Origin: Gluconobacter potus
GTDB taxonomy: Bacteria > Pseudomonadota > Alphaproteobacteria > Acetobacterales > Acetobacteraceae
Length of the DNA stretch: 64,000 nt
Assembly: GCF_015244705.1 (NCBI RefSeq)
Contig: NZ_JABCQF010000005.1
Location: 110,384-174,383 of the forward strand
Direction: 5' to 3'
Within the stretch, counting starts at the first letter, position 1; every line of letters begins with the position of its first letter. Of this stretch, positions 37,786 to 47,305 are shown in pieces. The notes under the pieces are model-generated. The model made no database searches, had not been told where the DNA came from, and saw only the letters and a program-made list of their open reading frames with translations. The position numbers and the translations under genes were made by a program.

Positions 37786-40050
37786 ATGACGTTCAAGATG
37801 CGTAACCATGTCCTGCTTTCTGGGGGCTTCGCCGGTGCCCTGTTGCTGGGAGGAAGCGCCCAGGCCGATGTTTCTGATGCAAAACAGAAGAAGCATGAGG
37901 AACACAAAGCCAAGAAAGAAAAAGCGGCCACGCCCGGCGTGGAAAACCTGACCGTTCTGGGTCATGCCGCGCGGATTGCGCCAGCGACGGTGCCGCTGGA
38001 CATTACGGAGCCCACATCGAAAATCCAGTCGGGCTTTCTGAGCAACAACATCATTCCGCTTGCCAGCATCGATGATATCATCCGGTTCCAGCCGAGTGTT
38101 TATTCGCAAAATCCTAACGGTCCCGGAATGGGTAAAGCCGAGGCGATGAGCCTTCGCGGCTTTCAGGACGGGCAGTACAACATGACGTTCGATGGCATTC
38201 CGTTTGGTGATGCCAGTGACCTGCACCACACGACATCGTCCCTGTTCATCTCGCACTTCCTGGGGGAAGCGCAGATTGATCGCGGTCCCGGAACGGGGTC
38301 CACGATCGGTAATGCCACGTTCGGTGGAACGATGGGGTTCATGTCCAAGACGCCATCGGCCAAGAGCGGTGTGTCGCTGTACGGGACTTATGGCAGTTTC
38401 AATACGCGCGCGGGCGGCATCGAATTTGACAGTGGCAAGACGCGTTTTGGCCGTGCGTTTCTTGACATGCAGCATGAAGAGACGAACGGCTATCTGACCA
38501 ATTCGGCCGAGCGCCGCAGCAATCTGATGTTCAAGGACGTGATCGATCTTGCGCCCGAGACGACGCTGACATTCGAGACGACATATAACAAGGAATGGCA
38601 GTACACGACACAGGGTGCGACGCTCGCCGAATATGCGAAATACGGCAAGAATTACGGGCTGTGCAACGATCCGTCCAAACAGTGTTATTACGGATATAAT
38701 CCCAGCACTTACACGTCCGATTTTGATTATGTGAGCCTCAAAAGCCGCCTTGCATCGTGGCTGACGATGGAAAACCAGCTTTATACGAGCGGCTTCGAGC
38801 ATGATTATACGGAAAGCACGGATGCCAGCCAGACGAGCACGGCTGCGAACGGTGTGACGTTCTACAATACGGCCGGGAAAAAGGTGGCGACCTATGCCAG
38901 TGACATTCCCGGAAAATATGCGGACGCAAAGTTCCGTTCCTATGGCGATACGTTACGATTCAAGGCGCATACAGCCTATACGGATATTCTGTTCGGTGTG
39001 TGGGCGGATGTGCAGAAGGACCGGCGTTACACCTATGCGCTCGATCTGAGCAAAAATGCGATCCCGGTTCCGTCCAAAACGGGGTCGGCTTACAGCTATG
39101 ATATTTCCGATCTGAACACGACGGTGCAGCCCTATCTCGAGTTCGATATTCATCCCTGGAAAGGGGCAATTATTAAGCCGGGTGTGAAATATTCCATGTT
39201 CATAAGGGACTATGATGCGGCGATGAACAAGTCGACGAAGGTGCCGCTGAAGGACACCCAGCATTATGGATCCTGGCAGCCGTCCATTGCGATCAATCAA
39301 CGGATTATGAAGAACTGGAGTGCTTATGCGCAGATTGCACGCGGGTTCCTTGCGCCTCCGATGTCAGTTTTTCAGGTTCAGTCCGTTGGAAATGTGAAGC
39401 CGGAAACGACCCTGAATTATCAGGTTGGATCGGTTTATCATGGCAAGAACTGGATGCTGTCGCTGGATGGATATTACATCGATTTTTCCAATTATATCGC
39501 ATCCGCACAGATCAATGTCGAAAACATCGGGACGACTTCGACTTATGTGAACAGTGGCGGCGCGGTTTATCGGGGGATCGAGCTTGAGGGACAGTATGTC
39601 ATTGGGTATGGCTTCTCGCTTTATGGTAATTACAGCGTGAATGATGCGCGCTACAAACACAGCAGTGTGCGCGTGGCGACGACGCCGGATTCACTGGCGT
39701 CCTTTGGTCTGTTGTACGAAAACCCGAAGGGGCCATATTTCTCGCTGATGGGGAAATATGTCGGGCATCACTGGGGGCTGGACAGCACCACGAATGCAGC
39801 GGGCAACACGGTGTTTGAAAACCAGTACAGGATCCATGGCAACGTGACGGCCGATCTGGCCCTGGGCTGGCGTATTCATAATATCGGTGGCTTCATGCGC
39901 GATGTGACGCCGAGCCTCAAGATTTCCAACCTCTTCAACAACCGCTCCATCAGCGATTTTGCGGGCAACCAGTCTTACGGTGATGCGCCGCTTTACTGGC
40001 GGCTGGCCGGACGGAGTGTATTTTTCAACATGACGGCGACCTTCCCGTGA
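37786..40050 (+). CDS. TonB-dependent outer-membrane receptor
   Basis: The product is 754 residues from ATG 37786. A signal peptide (to about residue 27) is followed by a Lys/His-rich segment (about 33-47) and a TonB-box-like VENLTVLG (52-59). A plug domain (DDIIRFQPSVYSQNPNGPGMGKAEAMSLRGF...IDRGPGTGSTIGNATFGGTMGF) precedes a beta barrel with alternating aromatic strands, ending near FNMTATFP. It is similar in outline to iron-chelate and polysaccharide receptors. Its stop overlaps the start of a histidine-acid-phosphatase gene (GTGA), so the two are translationally coupled. The ligand is unknown; a phosphorylated organic compound is one hypothesis. Confidence 0.93.
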   Translation: MTFKMRNHVLLSGGFAGALLLGGSAQADVSDAKQKKHEEHKAKKEKAATPGVENLTVLGHAARIAPATVPLDITEPTSKIQSGFLSNNIIPLASIDDIIRFQPSVYSQNPNGPGMGKAEAMSLRGFQDGQYNMTFDGIPFGDASDLHHTTSSLFISHFLGEAQIDRGPGTGSTIGNATFGGTMGFMSKTPSAKSGVSLYGTYGSFNTRAGGIEFDSGKTRFGRAFLDMQHEETNGYLTNSAERRSNLMFKDVIDLAPETTLTFETTYNKEWQYTTQGATLAEYAKYGKNYGLCNDPSKQCYYGYNPSTYTSDFDYVSLKSRLASWLTMENQLYTSGFEHDYTESTDASQTSTAANGVTFYNTAGKKVATYASDIPGKYADAKFRSYGDTLRFKAHTAYTDILFGVWADVQKDRRYTYALDLSKNAIPVPSKTGSAYSYDISDLNTTVQPYLEFDIHPWKGAIIKPGVKYSMFIRDYDAAMNKSTKVPLKDTQHYGSWQPSIAINQRIMKNWSAYAQIARGFLAPPMSVFQVQSVGNVKPETTLNYQVGSVYHGKNWMLSLDGYYIDFSNYIASAQINVENIGTTSTYVNSGGAVYRGIELEGQYVIGYGFSLYGNYSVNDARYKHSSVRVATTPDSLASFGLLYENPKGPYFSLMGKYVGHHWGLDSTTNAAGNTVFENQYRIHGNVTADLALGWRIHNIGGFMRDVTPSLKISNLFNNRSISDFAGNQSYGDAPLYWRLAGRSVFFNMTATFP

Positions 40051-41222
40051 AAAAGACCGGCTGTGTCCTTCTGTTTGCGCTGTCCCTGACGGGATGTTCG
40101 GGCGGCACTTCTGCGCCGTCCGGCCGTGTGCTGGAAAAAGTCGTGCTTCTGTCGCGTCATGGCATCCGGAGCCCGACGGCGTCTCCCGCCATCCTGCGGG
40201 AAAAGACCGGGTTTGACTGGCCTGAATGGTCCGTGGCGCCCGGCGAAATGACACCTCATGGTGCGGTGGCGCTGCGGGGCATGGTTCAGGCTGTCCGGTC
40301 GCATTATCAGCATCTGGCTTTTGGACCGTTGCAGAACTGTTCCGATCAGATCCGGGTCTGGGCGGATGGTGCGGATCACAGGACGCAGCAGACCGGGCAG
40401 GTCTGGGCGCGGGATGTGGCGCCGGACTGTCACGTTACGGCGCAGTGGCAGGCGCAGGGTGCGGATCCTGTCTATAACGCTATTGCGGCGGGTCGCGCGG
40501 TGCCGCCGCGGCCGGAGACCGAGCAGGCGTTTGCGTCTGCATTGCCTGTGTCCCGTACTGCGGAGGTGCAGCGCGGATTACAGGCAATGCAGACGCTGAT
40601 GGCGCCGGGAGCGTGCGAGGGGGCTGGGCGTATCTCGCATTGTCTGCGGGATGATGCCGTTTTGGACTGGAAAAAAGCCGCACCACATCTTTCAGGAGGT
40701 GTTGCGACGGGGGGGATGGCGGCGGAAAGTCTGCTACTTCTGTATTCCGAAAGCTTTCCGGTGGATGTGTTCGGTTCTGCGAAAGCGGATGTGCCGGGGC
40801 TGTTGAAGACCGTCATGCCGGTTCATGAGGCGGAAAGCCTGCTGCTGCGGCGTTTGCCGGTTGTGGCGCAGGCGCGGAATGGCGTTATGGCGCAAAGCAT
40901 CCGGGCGTTTCTGACGGATCGTCCGGTTGCGGATATTCCCAGTGTCACACCCTCCACGCGGCTTCTGGTGCTGGCGGGGCATGATACGAACCAGGATGCC
41001 ATGGCGGCGATTTTCGGGCTGTCATGGGTGTTTGAGGATCAGCCGGACAGTACGGCGCCGGATACGGTTCTGGCGTTCGAGCGGTGGCGTTATCCGGACC
41101 GGCATGTGGAGGTCAGGGTGCGGATTTTCCATCAGTCTCTGGAGGAGCTGCGGGCAGGGCAGGCGTCCCATGTCGAGCGGTCGATGCAGACGCTGGAGCC
41201 GCGTAATTCGATCCTTCCCTGA
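40047..41222 (+). CDS. Histidine acid phosphatase (phytase/glucose-1-phosphatase-like) lipoprotein
   Basis: The product is 391 residues starting at GTG. The lipobox LTGC puts the lipidated Cys at C17. The branch-2 histidine phosphatase motif RHGIRSP (37-43) is followed by conserved DHRTQQTGQ and the C-terminal AGHDTN (HD at 312-313), the catalytic pair of AppA/Agp-type phytases and glucose-1-phosphatases. Cysteines are few, unlike fungal phytases. The protein should sit in the periplasm or on the membrane. The GTGA overlap with the receptor suggests one uptake system that dephosphorylates what the receptor brings in. A terminator follows. Confidence 0.87.
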   Translation: MKKTGCVLLFALSLTGCSGGTSAPSGRVLEKVVLLSRHGIRSPTASPAILREKTGFDWPEWSVAPGEMTPHGAVALRGMVQAVRSHYQHLAFGPLQNCSDQIRVWADGADHRTQQTGQVWARDVAPDCHVTAQWQAQGADPVYNAIAAGRAVPPRPETEQAFASALPVSRTAEVQRGLQAMQTLMAPGACEGAGRISHCLRDDAVLDWKKAAPHLSGGVATGGMAAESLLLLYSESFPVDVFGSAKADVPGLLKTVMPVHEAESLLLRRLPVVAQARNGVMAQSIRAFLTDRPVADIPSVTPSTRLLVLAGHDTNQDAMAAIFGLSWVFEDQPDSTAPDTVLAFERWRYPDRHVEVRVRIFHQSLEELRAGQASHVERSMQTLEPRNSILP

Positions 41223-41251
41223 CGGAAAACCGCTGCACCTGAAAACTTCAT

Positions 41252-41284
41252 AAAAAAAGCCCGGCTGAAAACAGCCGGGCTTTT
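41252..41284. terminator. Terminator downstream of phosphatase gene
   Basis: AGCCCGGCTG and CAGCCGGGCT pair around an AAAA loop; an A-run precedes and TTTT follows, so it can act for the phosphatase gene and for the convergent DUF3597 gene. Confidence 0.93.
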
Positions 41285-41312
41285 CATGTTGTCCGTGCGG
41301 ACGGGGCGCGGA

Positions 41313-41702
41313 TCAGTGCGTCCAGTCAGCCGGAACCTTGCCGCCATTCTTGGCCAGCTCGGCATAGACCTGCTTGATGAGCCAGACGTTCATCGTCGCG
41401 GTGTCGTCCGTGCTGCCCGAATAATGCAGCTCACCGGCCAGTTCCTTGCGGGACTGGAGCGAGCTGTCGAGACCGAGCAGCTTCAGGAGATCCACGATGG
41501 AGGTCTTGTAGTTCAGCGGCTGGCCAGCTTTTGCGGCCAGGCCGGACAGGACGGCGTCCACGTCAACCGGAGCCGCGGCTGCCGTTGCTGCTGCGGCCGG
41601 AGCGGCTGCGTCAGCGGCGGCCGGGGGTGCCGCGGAGGTGGCTGGTGTCGCGGCTTCTGCATGGCCAAAGATCTTGGACATGATCGTGCTGAAAAGACCC
41701 AT
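41313..41702 (-). CDS. DUF3597 family protein
   Basis: The product is 129 residues. The N-terminal MGLFSTIMSKIFG and the C-terminal domain (VDVDAVLSGLAAKAGQPLNYKTSIVDLLKLLGLDSSL...ARKELA followed by NVWLIKQVYAELAKNGGKVP) match DUF3597. An Ala/Pro-rich spacer joins them. The family is found in Proteobacteria and its function is unknown; KTSIVDLLKLLGLDSS is its most conserved part. It lies 75 bases after ahcY on the same strand and may be cotranscribed with it. Confidence 0.85.
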   Translation of the reverse strand: MGLFSTIMSKIFGHAEAATPATSAAPPAAADAAAPAAAATAAAAPVDVDAVLSGLAAKAGQPLNYKTSIVDLLKLLGLDSSLQSRKELAGELHYSGSTDDTATMNVWLIKQVYAELAKNGGKVPADWTH

Positions 41703-41777
41703 GAGTGTAACTCCTGTTGATAAAGGAAGTCCGGAAGGGACGTAACAGGGGTTTCGCCCTTCCTGATCCGCCTTGTC

Positions 41778-43073
41778 TTAGTAGCGGTATTCTTCGTGCT
41801 TGAACGGACCATTGACTGGAACGTCGATGTAGTCCGCCTGTTTCTGTGACATTTTGGAAAGTTCTGCGCCAACCTTTGCGAGGTGCAGGGCCGCGACCTT
41901 TTCGTCCAGAGCCTTCGGCAGGGTGTAGACCTTCACTTCATACTGGCCCGGCTTTGCCGTCCACAGTTCGATCTGAGCCAGGGTCTGGTTGGTGAAGGAT
42001 GCGGACATCACGAAAGACGGGTGGCCCGTTGCGTTGCCCAGATTCACCAGACGGCCTTCGGACAGAAGGATGATGCGGCGGTTCGGAGCCAGCTCGATCT
42101 CGTCAACCTGCGGCTTGATGTTGTTCCAGCGATAGTTGCGCAGGGCTTCGACCTGGATTTCGCTGTCGAAGTGACCGATGTTGCAGACGATCGCACGGTC
42201 CTTCATTTCACGCATGTGGTCGATCGTGATGATGTCCACGTTGCCCGTGCAGGTGACGAAGATGTCGCCACGCGGTGCTGCGTTTTCCATCGTGACGACT
42301 TCATAGCCTTCCATGGCGGCCTGAAGGGCGCAGATCGGATCGACTTCGGTCACGAGCACGCGGCAGCCTGCGTTGCGCAGGGAGGCAGCGGAGCCCTTGC
42401 CCACGTCACCGTAACCGGCAACCACGGCAACCTTGCCGGCCATCATGACGTCCGTGCCGCGACGGATCGCGTCCACGAGGCTTTCACGGCAGCCATACAG
42501 GTTGTCGAACTTGGACTTGGTGACGCTGTCGTTCACGTTGATGGCCGGAACCTTCAGCGTGCCCTTCTTGGACATTTCCCACAGACGATGCACACCCGTC
42601 GTCGTCTCTTCGGAGATGCCGCGCACGTCCTTGAGCATTTCGGGGTACTTGTCGTGCATCATGATGGTGAGATCGCCACCATCATCGAGGATCATGTTCG
42701 GCGTCCAGCCATCGGGACCATGGATGGTCTGCTCGATGCACCAGTTGAACTCGTCTTCCGTCAGGCCCTTCCAGGCGAAGACGGGGACACCGGCGGCAGC
42801 GATGGCTGCTGCGGCGTGATCCTGCGTGGAGAAAATGTTGCACGAAGACCAGCGGACCGTGGCGCCGAGAGCGATCAGCGTCTCGATCAGAACGGCGGTC
42901 TGGATGGTCATGTGCAGACAGCCGGCGATGCGTGCGCCCTTGAGCGGCTGTGAATCCTTGTACTCTTCGCGAAGAGCCATCAGGCCCGGCATTTCGCCTT
43001 CGGCGATGGAGATTTCCTTGCGGCCCCAGTCTGCCAGAGTAATGTCGCGAACCTTGTAATCCTGCGTCGTCAT
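41778..43073 (-). CDS. ahcY: Adenosylhomocysteinase
   Basis: The product is 431 residues from ATG 43073 (an earlier frame to 43094 is unsupported). It hydrolyses S-adenosylhomocysteine to adenosine and homocysteine using bound NAD. Visible are [35 protein letters not shown], the NAD motif [17 protein letters not shown] and the family-ending [32 protein letters not shown] holds catalytic lysine and aspartate. It supports the methyl cycle. No SAH riboswitch consensus is evident upstream. Confidence 0.97.
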   Translation of the reverse strand: MTTQDYKVRDITLADWGRKEISIAEGEMPGLMALREEYKDSQPLKGARIAGCLHMTIQTAVLIETLIALGATVRWSSCNIFSTQDHAAAAIAAAGVPVFAWKGLTEDEFNWCIEQTIHGPDGWTPNMILDDGGDLTIMMHDKYPEMLKDVRGISEETTTGVHRLWEMSKKGTLKVPAINVNDSVTKSKFDNLYGCRESLVDAIRRGTDVMMAGKVAVVAGYGDVGKGSAASLRNAGCRVLVTEVDPICALQAAMEGYEVVTMENAAPRGDIFVTCTGNVDIITIDHMREMKDRAIVCNIGHFDSEIQVEALRNYRWNNIKPQVDEIELAPNRRIILLSEGRLVNLGNATGHPSFVMSASFTNQTLAQIELWTAKPGQYEVKVYTLPKALDEKVAALHLAKVGAELSKMSQKQADYIDVPVNGPFKHEEYRY

Positions 43074-43167
43074 GAAATGGCCCTTGCTGCCCATCTTTGG
43101 ATGGCTGCCTGTATAAAGGCTTGGCGGACCCGCGGAAAGGGCGGGCCCGGCAATAGGCCTGTCGCCC

Positions 43168-43545
43168 TTATTCCGGCGACGTGGTCTGGGGCGACGTTTC
43201 GGTTGGCGTGGACGTCTTGTGGTGCGAGCGGTGATGCTTGCGGGAGAGCTTGTGCACGTCCTTCTGGTTTGAAGGGACGGGACCGGTTTCGGTCGTGGTG
43301 CGGCTCATGGCTCCTGGAGCTGCCGGGGGCGGCTGATCCGGCTGTTCCGTGATCGTGCGCGGATTGGTCGGCAGGCTGTTGTTCGGCTGGCTGATCGTGG
43401 AGTTCTGCGCCTTCTGGATGGCCGAGGTCGAAGTCTGCGTCTGGTCGTTGCTGGGTGCGCTTACGGCCTGTGCCATGACGGACGGAGCGGCGACGGCGGT
43501 GCCGATCAGAAGGCTTGCAGCGAAGAAGGATGTGCGGATGGACAT
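43168..43545 (-). CDS. Small secreted His/Lys-rich protein, function unknown
   Basis: The product is 125 residues from the third-codon ATG of the frame, which has AAGGA at good spacing; the first ATG at 43551 lies directly on that site. A signal peptide ends at about VMAQ-AVS (residue 26). The mature part is low complexity: Gln/Ser/Thr-rich, then Pro-rich, then a His/Lys/Arg cluster ([12 protein letters not shown]) and a Thr/Ser tail. I do not recognise a family. Its position upstream of ahcY on the same strand may be chance. Codon use is ordinary. Confidence 0.65.
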   Translation of the reverse strand: MSIRTSFFAASLLIGTAVAAPSVMAQAVSAPSNDQTQTSTSAIQKAQNSTISQPNNSLPTNPRTITEQPDQPPPAAPGAMSRTTTETGPVPSNQKDVHKLSRKHHRSHHKTSTPTETSPQTTSPE

Positions 43546-43800
43546 GGACATTCCTTTCCGGAGGGGAACTCCCCTGCGTCAGGGGCTGACTCAGAGTGGT
43601 GTGTTGGAATAACCGCTGCGGTCGGCCGGAGTTGCATCGCGGAGCGCCTCTGTTTACGGAAAGAGGGGTATATTGCGTCTGTCTGCAGACCATGCGAGAA
43701 GCCGGACAGGGTTTGCCTCCCGGTCTCTTTTCCAGTCGTTTCTGTTGAACCTGCATGCCGGTTCTGCCGGTCCTGAACCCCCTGAGAACAGGAGGATGTC

Positions 43801-44865
43801 GTGTCAGACAGCACTGCCTACAACTTCCCCTTCACGGTTCTGGACCCGGAACATCAGGAAACCGGAGCACCTGCTTTTGCAAACGGTCTCGTCTGGGCGG
43901 TTCATGCCGTGCCGGGGCAGGATCTGCGGACGCTGGGATCTGCGGAAGTCGAGGCGCTCCTGGCGCCGGAGCGGCCTCCTGAAACCGACGGCTGGTACTG
44001 GCTGCATTTCGATACCGTGCACAGCTCCGCGCGGGGTTATGTCGCGCATCTGCCGGGTCTGCCCGAAGACGTGTGTGCCATGCTGGCCGAGACGGAATAT
44101 GGCATTGCGCTCGAGGCGTTCGGGGATCTGATCTGGGGCGCGCTGCCGGCGTTTGACGATGCGCTGTCCGAAGAGGACCGGGATATCTGCGCCTGGCGCT
44201 TTGCGATGCGGCCGGATCTGCTGATCACGACGCGGCGCAATCCCATTCCGGTTCTGGGCGCGGCGTATCGTTCGCTCAAGCCGGACCAGATTCCGAAGAC
44301 GCCTGCGGGAATCATTGACCGTGCCTTGCGGGAATTCACGGGGACGGTGCGGCGGCAGCTCGGGCATCTGGATGATGAGCTGGACCGGGCGGAAGACGTG
44401 CTTTTGCTGATCGAGCATCGCTCCGACCTGGGGCATCTGGGTAGTATTGTCGGCAAGGTGCGCCGTCGTGCGACTGAACTGCGCCGGGTGGTGACGCCGA
44501 TCGACCGTGTTCTGAAGGACGAGGATCTGGACCTTCCGGACTGGGCCGAGGACGAATTGCGGGACAGGGCTGAACGGCAGGTTCATGCGGCGCTGGACGA
44601 TCTGATCGCGCTTCAGGACCGTGCGCGGTCCCTGCAGGACGAGCTGGGGTCCAATCAGGCGGAAGAAACCAACCGGCGTCTGTATATCGTCTCGGTCGGG
44701 ACCACGTTGATGCTGCCGGCGACATTCGTGACCGGGTTCTTCGGCATGAATACGGGTGGAATGTTTCTGGCGCAGGGGTCTCTTGGGACTGTGGAGGCGG
44801 GCATTGTCTGCTTCGTCTTCATGAGTGTGACGTTCCTGTTCATGAAGATTGCGCGTCTGCTCTGA
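43801..44865 (+). CDS. CorA/ZntB-like divalent cation transporter
   Basis: The product is 354 residues, starting at GTG after an AGGAGG. A large N-terminal cytoplasmic domain with coiled-coil helices is followed by two membrane helices. The GMN motif, the channel filter, is at 315-317 (FFGMNTGG), followed by the final helix ending MKIARLL. By length, the charged WAEDELRDR helix and the GMNTGG context it fits the ZntB branch (zinc or other cation flux) rather than classic CorA. It is convergent with pdc across a strong terminator. Confidence 0.88.
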   Translation: MSDSTAYNFPFTVLDPEHQETGAPAFANGLVWAVHAVPGQDLRTLGSAEVEALLAPERPPETDGWYWLHFDTVHSSARGYVAHLPGLPEDVCAMLAETEYGIALEAFGDLIWGALPAFDDALSEEDRDICAWRFAMRPDLLITTRRNPIPVLGAAYRSLKPDQIPKTPAGIIDRALREFTGTVRRQLGHLDDELDRAEDVLLLIEHRSDLGHLGSIVGKVRRRATELRRVVTPIDRVLKDEDLDLPDWAEDELRDRAERQVHAALDDLIALQDRARSLQDELGSNQAEETNRRLYIVSVGTTLMLPATFVTGFFGMNTGGMFLAQGSLGTVEAGIVCFVFMSVTFLFMKIARLL

Positions 44866-44891
44866 TTTTCGGTTGAGAGCCGGTCCAAAGA

Positions 44892-44922
44892 AAAACCCCC
44901 CGTGCCGGGCACGGGGGGTTTT
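44892..44922. terminator. Bidirectional terminator between ZntB-like gene and pdc
   Basis: AACCCCCCGTGCC and GGCACGGGGGGTT form a GC-rich stem with flanking A and T runs, positioned between two convergent genes. Confidence 0.95.
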
Positions 44923-44951
44923 CTGTGTCGCAGGGACTGATCGGGGAAGGA

Positions 44952-46643
44952 TCAGACGCTCTGGGGCTTGCGGGAGTTTGCGGCGGCCACAGCCTTGCCC
45001 CACTCCACGAGGGTCTTGGTGCAGTCCGTGCGATCGAGCTTGCACTCGATGAGCGTCGGGCCGCGGGTGTTCTTCTTGGCCTTGGCGATGGCTTCGGCCA
45101 GTTCCGCACCCGTCGTGGCATGCAGGCCGAGGCCGTACTTGCCGCTTTCCTCACCCGGGACGCCCTGGTTGAAGCACTGCATCAGAGCTGCGTAGTCCCA
45201 GTTCTGGATGTAGTTGTACGGGCCGTCATGGATGGCGATTTCGATGACGTAGCCGTGGTTGTTCACCAGGAAGATGATGACCGGCAGTTCGTAGCGGACC
45301 ATCTGGGCCACTTCCTGCGCCGTCAGCTGGAAGGAACCGTCACCGACCATCAGAACGTGCTTGCGCTCCGGCGAAGCGGTGGCGTTGCCGAACATGGACG
45401 GAACGGACCAGCCGATATGACCCCACTGCATTTCGGTCTCGACCTTTGCACCTTCGGGAAGATGCATGCGCACGGCGTTGAACCATGAGTCGCCGGTCTC
45501 GGCGAAGAGGGTCGTGTTGCCGTCGACCAGCTCATTGATCTGGCGGGTCATTTCGTCATTGGACAGTGGCTTTGCCGGATCGGCCTTCGGCAGCATGACG
45601 GGCTTGTATGCGCCGGTCAGGGCTGCGGACTTCTTCGGGGCCTTCTCGGTCAGGGCCTTGACGAATTCCTTGAGGCGGAAGCCGTCGAAGGTCTTGCCGT
45701 TGACGGTAACGCGGTCAGGATCGACCTCAAGGACCTTTTCGCCACGGACGATGCTCTTCCAGCCGCCCGAGGAGTAGTCATTCCAGACCGGTGCCAGGCA
45801 GATGACGGCATCGGCGCCTTCGATGATTTCCTGGGCGCCCGGGCTGCTGACATCACCCCAGTACACGCCACGGAAGCCGGGGTGCGTCTCGGGGAAGTAG
45901 CTCTTTGCAGCGGCCATGACCGTGACGGGGCAGCCGAGCTTGTCAGCCAGTTCGATCGTTTCCTTGAGGGCTTCGGCTGCGCGCAGCTTGGTGCCGACCA
46001 GGATGGCGACCTTGTTGGCCTTGGTGAGGAAGCCCAGGCTCTCGTCCAGGGCTGCCTTCAGGCTGGCTTCATCCGGACGCGGATGGGCGTGCAGGGACGA
46101 GACCGGGCCCGGACGGACGCAGGGTGCGGCCGAGATGTTACAGGCGATTTCGAGATAGGCCGGCTTCTTCTCGCGCAGCATCGTGCGGATGACGTGGTCG
46201 ATCTTGGCCGGGGCGGTTTCAGCAGACGTGATGCTTTCGGCGGCACAGGTGACGTGCTTCGCCATTTCCATCTGGTAGCTGTATTCCGTCGTGCCGATCG
46301 TGTGGTGCAGGACGTGGCCCGAACCGTGATCGTTGGAGTTCGGAGCGCCCGAAATCACGAGGATCGGCAGGTTTTCGGCATAGGCGCCGCCGAGGCCGTT
46401 CATGGCGGAGATGGCACCGACGCTGAAGGTGATGACGGCAGCGGCCGCACCGTTGGCACGGGCGTAACCTTCGGCTGCGAAGCTGCAGTTCAGCTCGTTG
46501 CAGTCATAGATCTGCTTCGTGCCGCCCTGTTCGATCAGCTGGTCGAGCAGAACGAGGTTGTAGTCGCCGGCAACGGCGAAATGATGCTTCAGGCCGATCT
46601 GTGTCAGTCGTTCGGCAAGATAATGTCCGACAGTATAAGTCAT
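44952..46643 (-). CDS. pdc: Pyruvate decarboxylase
   Basis: The product is 563 residues, the length of Zymomonas and Acetobacter Pdc. Glu50 (DCNE), which activates thiamine diphosphate, is conserved, as is the FAVAGDYNL segment. The TPP motif spans [14 protein letters not shown]...NNHGYVIE. It converts pyruvate to acetaldehyde and CO2 in the cytoplasm. In Gluconobacter the acetaldehyde is oxidised further to acetate, and the adhAB alcohol dehydrogenase in this window makes acetaldehyde from ethanol in the periplasm. It is transcribed from a long upstream region of about 660 bases. Confidence 0.97.
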   Translation of the reverse strand: MTYTVGHYLAERLTQIGLKHHFAVAGDYNLVLLDQLIEQGGTKQIYDCNELNCSFAAEGYARANGAAAAVITFSVGAISAMNGLGGAYAENLPILVISGAPNSNDHGSGHVLHHTIGTTEYSYQMEMAKHVTCAAESITSAETAPAKIDHVIRTMLREKKPAYLEIACNISAAPCVRPGPVSSLHAHPRPDEASLKAALDESLGFLTKANKVAILVGTKLRAAEALKETIELADKLGCPVTVMAAAKSYFPETHPGFRGVYWGDVSSPGAQEIIEGADAVICLAPVWNDYSSGGWKSIVRGEKVLEVDPDRVTVNGKTFDGFRLKEFVKALTEKAPKKSAALTGAYKPVMLPKADPAKPLSNDEMTRQINELVDGNTTLFAETGDSWFNAVRMHLPEGAKVETEMQWGHIGWSVPSMFGNATASPERKHVLMVGDGSFQLTAQEVAQMVRYELPVIIFLVNNHGYVIEIAIHDGPYNYIQNWDYAALMQCFNQGVPGEESGKYGLGLHATTGAELAEAIAKAKKNTRGPTLIECKLDRTDCTKTLVEWGKAVAAANSRKPQSV

Positions 46644-46655
46644 GATTTCAGTACC

Positions 46656-47027
46656 TCAGGAGCCATAGGGACGGTCAGATGACTGGATGATCTGCCTCGC
46701 TGACAGGACCATGCAGTCATCCGACCGAAGGAAGGCGGGTGACAGGTCACGGGTATCCGGAAGGACCGCGTAGCCATTTGGATAGCAGTGGTATTGGGAA
46801 GGAACCTGGACCTGTCCGGGAAAAGCGTATGAGGCCATCCGGAGTTCGGGGGCAGGTGTCTGGAGCAGGATGCTGAAAGGTGACGTGCCGTCAGGGGCGT
46901 TGGAAAAACCGGGAACTTCAGGTATGCGATTTTCTGTCGTTAAATAATGGGTAGTATAACAGAAGAGACGGCCCGTTCCGTCATGACGGACCCCAGAAAC
47001 GGCAAGAAAAGAACCTCTAGATGACAT
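46656..47027 (-). CDS. Possible 123-residue protein upstream of pdc (doubtful)
   Basis: An open frame on the pdc strand ends 12 bases before the pdc start codon. From ATG 47027 it has 123 residues (158 from 47132). I see no known domain, signal peptide or clear Shine-Dalgarno beyond a GGGAAG three bases before the ATG. The codon third positions are not decisive. It may be a leader reading frame, a real small gene coupled to pdc, or chance. The rest of 47028-47305 is AT-rich and is the likely promoter area. Confidence 0.28.
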   Translation of the reverse strand: MSSRGSFLAVSGVRHDGTGRLFCYTTHYLTTENRIPEVPGFSNAPDGTSPFSILLQTPAPELRMASYAFPGQVQVPSQYHCYPNGYAVLPDTRDLSPAFLRSDDCMVLSARQIIQSSDRPYGS

Positions 47028-47305
47028 ATCTTCCCATGACAGCCGGAAAACAGACCGGCTTCGTATGAAATACCTGTCTGCTCCAGACACAGGAATGTTT
47101 AGAACAAAAATCCCGCCTGTGAAGGACATCAATCAAACATTACAATTAATTGAAAAAACCCTTTCTCGTGAAGGGGAATTGAATACAGCCGGAAGGCTTC
47201 CGTGAAACGGATGAGGACCACAAAGGTCTGGTTCCGGTATTTCAGGTTGGAAATATCATTGAGGTGTCCCGGATGGACTCTCCGGGACTGGCCGCGTCTC
47301 TGGTT

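Noticed and set aside
43074..43167. SAH or SAM riboswitch before ahcY
   Set aside because: The gap holds GC-rich stems but no match to the consensus I know.
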